A stretch of DNA of 64,000 nucleotides from Oreocharis arfaki. Lineage: Eukaryota; Chordata; Aves; Passeriformes; Paramythiidae. The stretch spans positions 1-64,000 of the forward strand of contig VZRR01010828.1 in the NCBI GenBank assembly GCA_013398015.1, in the 5' to 3' direction. Positions 37,901-47,680 of this stretch are shown in pieces. Position numbers and translations under genes: made by a program. Position 1 is the first letter of the stretch; each line of letters begins with the position of its first letter. A model generated the notes under the pieces. It did not search any database. It was not told the DNA's origin and was given only the letters and a program-made list of their open reading frames with translations.

Positions 37901-38848
37901 TAATTCATCCCTTCTTTATTTATCTAGAAAGCATTGAAAGTGTCATGAAGACTTTTCTTTGCCTTTAATCAGATCAGAGGAAACCCCAAATGAAACAAGC
38001 CAAACAAAAAGACATTGAGTTATCTAATATTTATAAAAAGAAAATAAGAAGAATAAAACAAAATATTTTAAAGTTTACTAAAGATAAGAATACTGTTTCT
38101 GCCAAAAGAAGTGATAAGTGTTAGGAAGAGAATAAGTAAAAAGCAAGGAAGAAAGTGACAAAAATTTCAAATTACATATTGTTAAGATGCTGAAATTGAA
38201 GAAAAAAACTTAAGAAGAATTCTACTAATCCTGCAGGTTTCAAAAGGTAAAATGCACAATCTCTACTTCTCCTGGAGTCATTGGCAGAAGGTGAAAAATT
38301 TGCCCTTTGAACAAATATAAAGCTCCTTTTACACAGGGGATTTTATTCTTATGAAATATTTCAGAGTCATGCTAGACTTTGCAAAACCTGGCCAGTTTGG
38401 TATGTACCGCAAGGGGGCTGAATATGTCAGGTTTAGAAACTACCCTTGTTAAATAAAGCTCCCTCTTGCAGCAGAATCATAGCAGACATTTTATTACTGG
38501 CAGCACTGAACAGCAGCAACAAAGATTAAGACAGGATAAAACAAAATATCAAGCTGAATGGACTCCTCTTCAGAATGGAGATACAGAGTTTTAAAAATCT
38601 GAAAGTTCTTAACCACCTTTCAACGATCAATGTGCCTGTGATGAGATCTGAGCATGTGGCGCAGTCGTGGTTACCCCACGACTGACAGACACAAAGAGCT
38701 ACAGGTGTCTGTTAGAACTCTTCACCTTGATTAAATATCACGCGTATTTCCTACAGGGAAATGTAAAAGGGAAACTGCAAATGAACTGAGAGAAAATTTG
38801 TAATTGGAATCTGGAATTTGAAATCTGTCAAATGCATTGTATCAGTCT
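34906..38848. other. AT-rich non-coding sequence, no gene seen
   Basis: The longest open frames, on the minus strand at 35856-36149 (97 codons) and 36041-36481 (146 codons), overlap each other in different frames. They are rich in Phe, Leu, Ser and Lys, as expected by chance in this composition. No repeat family is recognised. A CpG-containing hairpin lies at 38662-38684. Confidence 0.5.
38662..38684. repeat. GC-rich perfect 9-bp inverted repeat, 5-base loop
   Basis: CAGTCGTGG and its exact reverse complement CCACGACTG are separated by TTACC, within AT-rich surroundings. The preceding TGGCGCAGTCG loosely resembles a tRNA A-box, but no B-box or tRNA fold follows, so this is not called an RNA gene. 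Confidence 0.8.
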
Positions 38849-39306
38849 TAGAATCATAAAATCATACAATATCTTGAGTTGGAAGAGACCCACAAGGATC
38901 TTTAAGTTGAACTCCCGGCCTTGCTCAGGACACCCATGTGCCTGGGAGCATTGTCCAAACACTTCTTGAATCCTGCCAGGCTTGATGGGTGTAGCCACTT
39001 TCCTGAGGAGCCTGTTCCAATGCCCAACCCCTCTCTGGGTGAAGAACCTTTTCCTGATGTCTGACATAAACCTCCCCTGACCCAACTTCAGGCCATTCCC
39101 TCGGGTTCTGTCACTGGTCATAACAGCAAAGAGATTGGTACCTGCCCCCCTCCTTGCCCTCATGAGGAAGTTGTAGACTGCAATGAGGTCTCCCCTCAGT
39201 ATCTTCTCTGGGCTTGCCATCAAACAGGACCCCCAGGTCCTTTTCTGCAGGGCTGTTCTCCAGCCTCTCATTCCCCAGTCTGTCCGTACAGCCAGGGTTG
39301 CCCCAT
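38849..39306 (-). mobile_element. CR1 LINE 3' end, antisense, relatively well preserved
   Basis: The plus strand starts AGAATCATAAAATCATAC (antisense of the CR1 terminal direct repeats), then GAGTTGGAAGAGACCCACAA. It continues with GAGCCTGTTCCAATGCCCAAC, GGGTGAAGAACCTTTTCCTG and GAGGTCTCCCCTCAGTATC. The conceptual minus-strand translation stays open for over 140 codons because this region is well preserved, but in CR1 it is mostly 3' non-coding. The part from about 39220 fits less well and may be a different CR1 subfamily segment. This copy looks younger than the one at 23399. Confidence 0.9.
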
Positions 39307-42300
39307 CTTTGCTGCTATCTCCTCTGAGGATGGTTGATTATCCAGCAAAGAGTTGTAGTGGAGAGTTCACCTCTCCTGTTTCCAGATGTTAGAATATATT
39401 TTTTTCTTCTCTTGGAATTATTATGTTGATATAAGTGTGAGTCTGGTGTTTCAGAAACTTCTCTGACTGTTAAAAATTACTCAATAATGGCATAAAGTTC
39501 AGGAGTCTGGATGGCTGTCACATATCCAACCTGGTTGCCTTTCAGGTATAATGTGCTCCCAACCTTCTTCTCTGCTTTCCCCAAATCTTTAATAACTTAA
39601 GCTGTTGATAATTCAATTTAGGCTTGTAATGAATGAAAAAATATTTTAAAATAGCCACAAGGAAAACTCAATTACTTGAAAACTTGAAAACCAATATCGA
39701 ATGTAGAAGAAATTAGTACCATTTTTAAACAAATTCAAGAATCATTTACAAAGTATTTCTGAGGAAAATATCTTATGAGGATTTTGGTATCATTTAAAAT
39801 TAGCTTATAATTATATTATAAACAAGTCATGTCCATGTTTCTGAAAAATAGAATACATGTCATTGTGCAATGCAGCAAAGGGAATAAGTTCATGTCTTTC
39901 ATGGTATCCAAAACATGAGAGTACAAAGACAGGTTACCTTAACTTCTTTACTTGTAACCGTGTGGTAGAAATTGAGTATGCAGCATTCTAATTTTTCCAC
40001 TGAATGAGTCTTATTCAGTGTCACTTATAATGGTCCCAAAGACTGTTTTAAAAACACAGTTGTGTTGTTGGTTTTGGACAAATTCCACCTTCAATTATTC
40101 ACTTAAAAATGCAACTTTTAAACTTATAGAAATCTTCATAAGAGCTTTGCATGAGGAATTTTTCTGGAGTATGTTTAAGCTTATAGGTATGTTATTTGTA
40201 GTATACAGAAGAACTGAAACAGAATAAAACCTTGAAATATATTTGCTCTTCTAGATTCGAAGTTTATTGCTCTTTGTGATGGCCCACCACTTTAGATGGT
40301 GTGCTTCAGAAACAAACTGAAAAATAAACCAGTAAAAGAAAGAGATGAATATTGGCATCTTCAAAGTTTCTTCTACTATTTTTCCATGTAGACAGACCTT
40401 TCAAATTAGTTGAAATATCTTATTATCATTTTTACTTCAACTGCATTAGAGTAAGAGATTCCATAAATTAACTGGATAGAGAAATTCTAGAAGTCTTCTA
40501 CTATTTCTTTTGTCAGAAGAATAACTGAAATGAACAAAAAATATTTTTGAAGTAGTAGCATGGTGAAATTGAAAATATTAACTGAGAGATAAAAATAGAA
40601 CACAATTAACTAATAAATATTTGATCGATTGAAACAATAGAATATCATCAGAATTGTTCAGTTGGTAAGCTTCATTTGTAAAGGTATTTGAAAAATATAT
40701 TTTAAAGGGAACAAGGCTGAAAATAACTTGGAATCTGGAAGTCTGTTAAGGTCTGACCCAAAATCCTTTTAAATCAGTTTTACTGTTTAGGGTGGGTTTT
40801 GAATCAGTCCTCTGGGTCCATACAGATAGCAATATTGAGATATATGATATATACTGCAAAACATGTTGGAAAAATTGAGAAATCAAAATTTTAGAAAGAT
40901 CTGTTGCTCATATATAACACATGAATTATTTTCTGCATTTCATTATCTTTATTGTCTTTCAGATTAGGCAAGATTCCTGAAATGGTTTTTAAAGCTTTTA
41001 TACTTGTCCAGGGACTAAAGCATTATCTCAGAGTGGAATCTTATTTTCAACAGGTAGAAAAACAGAAGGGAAAACATCCAGAATTGCAATTCTGCTTATG
41101 GGTCTGTACACGAAAATTAGTCCAATTAGTCCAAAGGGCAAAATTGGCCCCAGGCAGAAAAAAATTTATTATCTCAGAGATCATTCCTTTAAAGAATCAA
41201 TAGCATCTCTTTTTCCATGGGCTGTAATTTGTACATATATGAATATTCTTAGAAGTTTTCATATCCATCCTGACGTACCTATTTCCATAAAGTAGGTCAT
41301 CATTTATAGAGAAAGTCACTAAGCAGACTTTATTTTTTAAAAAAGTTTACTATTTGAGTGGAGTGAAGTCTTTAAAAATGAATAAACCACAGAAACATAT
41401 GCAATCTTCGGTCACCAGAGCTACCTTTATGTCCCCAGAAGCCCTCTACAACAATTTCTGTTGAATATAGTGACACTTCAGATTAATTGCCAGATTCTCC
41501 CCGGTCAACAAGCCACTCATGACTCAAGCAGATGTTTCTGCATTTTAGGCAAACTGCAGCAGGTTTGTATTCCCATTGCTCCCTTACCTTCATCACCTGT
41601 GACAATGGCTTTTACCAGAGATATCACAGGAATTTTACTCATAAGAAACAAGATGCTGGCCCACCAGCAGTGCTGCAGTGTAGCTTAAGTTTCCATCAAC
41701 CAGCACATAGCGGATTTTAAGGGATGGAATATTAAAAAAAAAAATATGGATTAGCTTCATCAATATATCTATATTGATGATTAATATATTTACAGAGCAA
41801 AGAGGGAAACATGTTCCTTGAGAAGTTCCCTAGGAAAAAGGTATTTGAGCTCATTTCGCTAATAATTTTCGTAAAGCTAGTGAGGGTAAAAAGTAGCTGT
41901 CTGAGATAAATTGTTTTTCTGTGTCCTGAACTAAGCTAAGTAGAGGCAGAATAGACACTGTCAGGTATTAGCACAGCAGTAAGACAAAACGTTTTAAGGA
42001 CCAAAGCAGTACAGCAAGCCTTCCCCTGGATTGTTTCACGGTCCTCAGGTATCCTGAGGAAGACTCCTGTAGGGAAAGGATCAGACAGCTTTCTTGTAGC
42101 TGCTGCAGCTCACAGTACCATACCCCAGCTGAAGAGTCAGTGCTTCCAGGAGCAGGGCCCTGTGCCTGCAGCTGAGTCTGTGTGCACAACCTCAGCCATC
42201 CTTTCATCTCCCCTCTGAGCACTCCCACTCTCCTAACTCCCACACATAACTTCCATGGTGTCCTTTTATCCTTCAGTTCCTGCTTTTCTTAGAGAGACAG

Positions 42301-43529
42301 AGAAAATATGACTGACAGTCTGCTTTTACTGCATCTCAGTTGCTATTTCAATATACTTAATCATCCGAATTAAATTGGATTAAAAAGAACTGTGGAGTTC
42401 TGTAGAGTATGAATAGGCTGGGAAGAACTGTATTGGGAACGGCACATTTCTTCCTGAATATGTCACTTTTTCAGTGACATTCTGTTTCCCATTCAGCATA
42501 AATTTTCTTCCTTCATCGTTCCCTCCCTGCACCAAAAAAAAGTTCCACCATTTTTGCAGAAATTCCTGGAACAATCTCTTATTTGGGAAATATTTGTTCA
42601 TCTTCAGGGTTTGTGGGGGTTTTGTGTAGTTGTAGTTAATGTCCTTTCTTGTGGAATATGTGATGCTAATCCATTCTTCTGATTTTTTTTTTATTTTTTT
42701 GTTAATATCAAGATCATTTCACATGATTTCTTCTCCATTTTTAGAACCCATTTTAGAAAACACACAGCTTTCTAAATTCCTTGTCACATTCCTTCTTCCT
42801 GTACAACAGAAGACTTGTCTTTTCTGTTGGGTGTCTTTGGCATCCCAGCTGTCTAATAAAGGATCAATGCCTTGTGGCCTCATGGTCACTGGAGTAAAAC
42901 ACACTCTCTGTCGTTCTTTCCTGGAACAACATAGATGTGATATGAGGATGTAGAGACTGGCGCCGCCTCCACTTTCCTGGCTGGAGGATGGATGACCAAA
43001 GGTTTTGTGGAAAGGCATAAATGAACTGCATCTCTGAAGTCTGCAACATATTCAAAAGCTCTATGAAGGGAATCTATTTTTGCTGCAGGCATGACCAGGA
43101 AAGGCTTATGTGTTTTGAGAAATACTAGATCTTTTAAAATTCAACTTTCACATGTTAAACATTTCTTTCATTATAAATTGTGATATCATTAAAATTGCAG
43201 TACAAAAATAATAATTATTTTTAAAAATTAAAAATGCAGAAACATTTGTCAATGAACTGTTTCTTTCGAAGTGTAGAGAAATATCAATATTATACAGCCT
43301 TTGTAGATACCTAAGTTTCTTTATAAAGCATTATCTAATGGATTTTAAAAGTATAATTTTGTTCTGGTTGTTAAAGTTAAAATTTTTCCAACGTGTTAGC
43401 AGCAGCAAGGCTGTTTACACACCACAACTCTCACTAGGGTCTTTCAGTCACAGGCAAAGCATTCTTACTTTCTTATTAAATTCCATGCTACTACCCTGTC
43501 TGAATCATGTCACCCAGTAGATATAGCCA
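39307..43529. other. AT-rich non-coding sequence, no gene seen
   Basis: No repeat family is recognised. About 41970-42250 is GC-richer and open for 91 codons on the minus strand, but I can match it to nothing. It may be a decayed LTR. A perfect palindromic hairpin lies at 41757-41780. Confidence 0.45.
41757..41780. repeat. Perfect 11-bp inverted repeat, 2-base spacer
   Basis: TCATCAATATA and TATATTGATGA are separated by TC, a near-palindrome in AT-rich sequence. It could extrude as a cruciform, but there is no evidence of function. Confidence 0.85.
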
Positions 43530-44070
43530 AAATGTCAGCAGTTGTGATGAAGAGAAGGAAAAAGGACTCACTTGCCATACAAAGCCTTACGCTGTGATGC
43601 TTTATAAAGCTGATGCTGTCAGTCAAAGCCCATCAGTATTGCTTGTGCAAAGCACAGGGCCTGCTATTGATTTAATTAACTGGAGTTGAGATAAAGTTCA
43701 GTTTATGCAGCGCAATAATTTGCAGAATGTCCACAGGGTTTCACAGAATGTGTTGCAAAAAAAAAAAAAAACCAGAACTGAATGGATGCGACCCCACCCT
43801 GGAAACAGTGGCTGGCAGACTAACAGAGGAGACTGCGTATGTATCAAATGTCTGGGCAAATGTTCTGTGCTACTGATATCTGAGATACAATAATTGTAAA
43901 CTATATGCAAGGCAATTAGCTCTAGTGTCACTTCACATTGTCAGCTGCCGTCACAAATTAAGAAACTAAACAGATCAGCATTTGTTGTGTGATTATCAGA
44001 GGAATAATACTTTTTAATATAATTGCCTTTAAAAGAATATGATGGTAATTTTTAAAAGCTCACGATACGA
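43530..44070. other. Unique sequence, possible conserved non-coding element
   Basis: Apart from a run of 15 A (43757-43771), this stretch lacks repeats. It is dense in motifs of developmental transcription factors: TGATTTAATTAAC (43667-43679), GAGATAAAG, AATAATTTGCAG and GCAATTAGC. Such density is typical of vertebrate conserved non-coding elements, but also arises by chance in AT-rich DNA. Conservation cannot be judged from one sequence. Confidence 0.2.
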
Positions 44071-44489
44071 TATTACCAGTGACACAACAATCCATCTGTT
44101 AGGCTGTATAGGTAACTGACTTTTAAAATCTTATTTTTCATTTGTGCCTTTGCAGGTTTTTATTGCTTTTGAACCACTCTAGGAAAGTGAGTGCATGCGA
44201 CATGATTAAATTCCATTTTAACTACAAGCGATTAACAAGTTCTTTCTTCCACCTTCAGCTTGCACCAGTAACTTTATTTTTATATATGTGTATCTATAGA
44301 TACAATTATATGTCTGCAATGTATACATGTTACTAAAATACTAACAGTGTTGCACCAAATTCTCTTCTTTTAACTAGTATTTTGTCTCAAAAATCTCCTC
44401 TTGGTTTTTAGCCGTATTGAAATCAGCATCTATTAAATCTTGAAATATGTGGCTCTGGTGGACTGATACAATAATCAGACATTTTTTTG

Positions 44490-44805
44490 TGAGCTTAATT
44501 CTCTCATTTTACATAAGAGATACTTTAAAAAGACTTGGTGAATTAGTCTCAGATATCAGTGTTTCAAAGTTTGGCTTGGTAGGGAAAAAGCTGCCAAGAG
44601 GCTGGTTGCGGAGTAGTCCTTGCTTCAGACCTTTCTTTGCCCACTTCATTGTTGGCAACATCGTAGGTCTGCCCCCGTCCAATAATAAAGCCAACCTGTT
44701 CTCATCTCTGTATCTGATACCACTATTCCCATCTTCACTGATGGCCATCAGCCAGTCCTTGTTTTCCAAGTATAATTGCGGGAGATTCAGTGGATCATAC
44801 AAAGG
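44490..44805 (-). other. Unidentified open stretch beside an LTR
   Basis: The minus strand is open from 44883 to 44509 (124 codons; the first ~25 lie in the adjacent LTR). It has a mixed, protein-like composition including WLMAISEDGNSGIRYRDEN and a KWAKKGLKQGLL block. The plus strand over the same bases is also open for 151 codons. I do not recognise either translation. It could be a fragment of retroviral internal sequence, a processed-gene remnant or chance. No primer-binding site is visible next to the LTR boundary, which argues against simple proviral continuity. Confidence 0.35.
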
Positions 44806-45480
44806 TGTTAGGATCCAATTATTAAGGTTCTTTGAAATACATCTGCCCGAATTAAGGAGCAAACAAGACCATATGCCAGTCAATAGTACGGGTTTTATTT
44901 GACGGTAAATATGAGAGGGAGAGAGGGAGAGAGGGAGAAAGAAGGAGAAAATGGGGGGGGGGGAACAGAAAGAGAGGGACNGGTGGAACAGAAAGAGAGT
45001 GACAGGGACAGAATAAGGAAAATATCACCACTCCGTGGATCTCAACGATGTTCTGTTGATCCCCTCCAGCTGGTCTTCTTCGGGGTGAAGGTCCCCCCAG
45101 AGGCATAGAATCTGATGGGTTACTATGTGCTTGGGCCACGTAGGAAAGCCCAGGCACCTCCCTAGGGCAGGAGGGGAATTTGCCATTGTCTCTTACAACA
45201 GACTCCACGCTTGTTGCATCGTGTGCAGGTGTGTGGTGCAAGGCTCCAGGAACGGCTCTGGGGGCCACTTCGGACGGGCCTTTGATGGATGAAGGCACCT
45301 CCTCAGCTGCCTCTCATGTGAATGTCCCCTGGATGTGGCCTGTGAGGTTGGGGGTTCCACAGCTGGGCTAGTTTGTGTAATCAGAAGGATGGGTGTTAAT
45401 TGCCCCTGACCAGAGGTTATGCAATGCACCCGAAACCTCCTCCCCCCACCTCGGCTGGGGGGGAGTCTGTGTAAATCTGG
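44806..45480 (-). mobile_element. Probable ERV LTR, antisense
   Basis: The plus strand starts TGTTAGGATCCAATT. On the minus strand there is a polyadenylation motif in CAAATAAAACCCG (opposite 44889-44903), preceded by a long pyrimidine-rich tract and a GC-rich region up to about 45480, the layout of U3-R-U5. The purine tract at 44909-44948 is an imperfect GGGAGA repeat. Overlapping open frames in the GC-rich part (69-148 codons) are of low complexity and not genes. I cannot place the far boundary or a target-site duplication. A single N at 44981 interrupts it. Confidence 0.5.
44962..45003. other. Single-N ambiguity between near-identical 19-bp repeats
   Basis: GGAACAGAAAGAGAGGGAC ends just before the N at 44981, and a copy differing at one base (GTGAC for GGGAC) follows at about 44985-45003. 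The pattern fits a poorly resolved tandem repeat or an imperfect contig overlap. Confidence 0.75.
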
Positions 45481-47329
45481 CTACTGTGAGCTGAGCTCTC
45501 CCCTCACCCCAAACTCAGCAGGAGATGATTGAACAATGGGTTTCCCTTTATCTAATCAGCACTTTGACTTTTAGTCCAAAGTCCCAGTCTTCAGGGAGGC
45601 TTTTTTGGTTGTAGCTTCTTTATAGTAAACAAAACTTTATATCCATATTTGAGGCACGAACTATTTTCAGTCTCTAAAAAAAGGTTAAAAGGAAGTTTTG
45701 CACAAACATAGACATAGACCTACACAGTGTTATAGATGCAGATACTATGCACACACACATATTTCTATATGTATTTCTATGCCTCTAAATAGCCATATGT
45801 ATATTTATTTGTATATATAATCAAACTCTAGATCTATTGTATGAAATCAAAACAATATACTAAGCAATGTTACAGTTAAGAAAATTATTTTGAAAATAGG
45901 TCAACTGGGGAAAAATTTTTGAAAATATAAAAATGCAGTTGTCTTTCAAGACTACAATATTTCTTTTTTTCCTCAAAAATGTTAGGAGTAATTTATCTTA
46001 CAGTATTAAGCTGAAAAAATTCTTCAGGTTTAATTCAGTAGTATTAGTAAAGAACGGTGCATTTTGTTTCTCAAGAGGCAACTGATTATGTAATTGTTTA
46101 GATGCTAACAGAGTTTTATTCATATATAATAAAATTTATACATCTGTTATGCACAATTTTGCTGTAGATTGATCCAATGTGTTCCTAAAAATCATTAATG
46201 ACATGAGAGACTCTTCGTAAATTGTGTTTAAGTGTCTGAGACTTTGCTAAAATATCCCAAATTCAGATGGTTTTTATATCTGGAAAACATACATGGAACA
46301 ACATAGGAAACAAACTGTTCTGACAGGGACAAGAGGAAGATACTGTGATGAGAAATAGTAAGATGGTGACAGCTTGGGGGAGAGGTAATAGACAACCCCT
46401 TCTGATGGTTATAGAGTTTGCACAGAAAAGTGGCACGTTCCCCATGCAGTCTGCCAATTTATTTTTCATTCCTTGTATGGAAAAGCTCTTAAATATTACA
46501 AAACAAACCCAAGAAAATTTCCCAGATTAAGCAATCAAGTAAAACTCCTTGGCACAGAGTGAAGGCTGAATACAGGTAAAAACCTTTGGAAGAATGTCTT
46601 TGGAAGTCACAGAGGAGGAAACAAGATCTATACATGAACGAGGTAACGAAGTTAGGATGACCTTTAAAAACAATAGGAGTTAAACACTGCATGGCTTAAC
46701 AGTGATCAACCAAATTGACCTTAATTATGACTCCTGACCATACAAAGATGGTCCAAGTGCACCCCTTAGGTATGGATCTGGTTCAAGAGTAGAAAGAATG
46801 CAGGCTTTTTTTCTTATGCTCTTTCCTGAAGCATCTGCAACTGGTCACTGCTGGAGACACTGCTTTAATGCAGTTTCTGCTTTAAAAGAATATTTATTCT
46901 TCACCATAAGGATATTATCTTATGACACTTTTTTTCCTTTTTTTTTTTCTTTCAGACCTACATTTTAAAGTACAATCTCTTTGATTGAATAATTTTCCTG
47001 AATAAATATGGCCTAGATAAAGGCTATTCCCTGGCAGTATTTGAGAAGACTTGCAAATTAACACAAATATTTCAGAAAACAATGCTAACCAGGATTTTAC
47101 TTTCATCATTTGCCTGTAGAGTATAACAGCAGCAGCCTATAAACTTTTTCTTTCATGTAAATTGAGTGGTTTTGTCACTGTGTTATTTTATGCTTCACCT
47201 TTAAACTACTCTTTGCTCTTGTTTTCTCTAGTTCACAGTTAAGGATATGTTTGTCTTCAAAACAAAATATCAAAATTCTATATAAATTTTTTATGATTCA
47301 CTGTGTGTTTGAGACCACTTATACAGTGT
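45481..47329. other. AT-rich non-coding sequence, no gene seen
   Basis: No repeat or exon is recognised. Short TA/CA-rich stretches occur near 45750-45825. Confidence 0.5.
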
Positions 47330-47680
47330 GACCAGTGTAAAAGCAGTTTGAATTGCTTTAATTAGTGATATTCCTTAGCTTTTTACAGGCACCGGCTCTA
47401 TTGCCTGTTGCTGTTACTTTCAGTGGCAGCAAAGAGATACTCGTAAATGTCAAATTTATTGGACTGACTTGCATTCATTATTACATTTCTGCACTTCTAG
47501 CAGAGCAATGCAGAGAGCATATTCCTTTATTTAAAATTGCTGAACAAACACATTTTTCTTTTTGGTTTGGTTTTCACCTTCTTTGGTCTACATCCATCAT
47601 CAAGCAAAACCTGTCAAATGAAACTCATCTTTGTGGAATGTCAGAATTCTTCACACATTCAGTAAAAGTACAGTAAAACA
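47330..47680. other. Unique sequence, possible conserved non-coding element
   Basis: Repeat-free sequence with balanced composition, including TTGCTTTAATTAGTGATATT and CTTGCATTCATTATTACATT, and open for 103 codons on the plus strand (47365-47676). The translation resembles nothing I know and has no convincing splice flanks, so a regulatory element is more plausible than an exon. This is inference only. Confidence 0.2.

Noticed and set aside
38650..38720. Possible tRNA gene or tRNA-derived SINE head
   Set aside because: Only a loose A-box-like segment is present. There is no B-box and no cloverleaf, and the perfect 9-bp hairpin is not a tRNA arm arrangement.
38828..39271. 147-codon minus-strand open frame
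   Set aside because: It is the conceptual translation of the CR1 3' region, mostly non-coding in the element, and not a cellular gene.
44852..45298. 148-codon minus-strand open frame with a Pro/Ser/Leu-rich tail
   Set aside because: It spans a GGGAGA purine tract, a poly-G run and an ambiguous base inside a probable LTR. The tail is repeat-derived.
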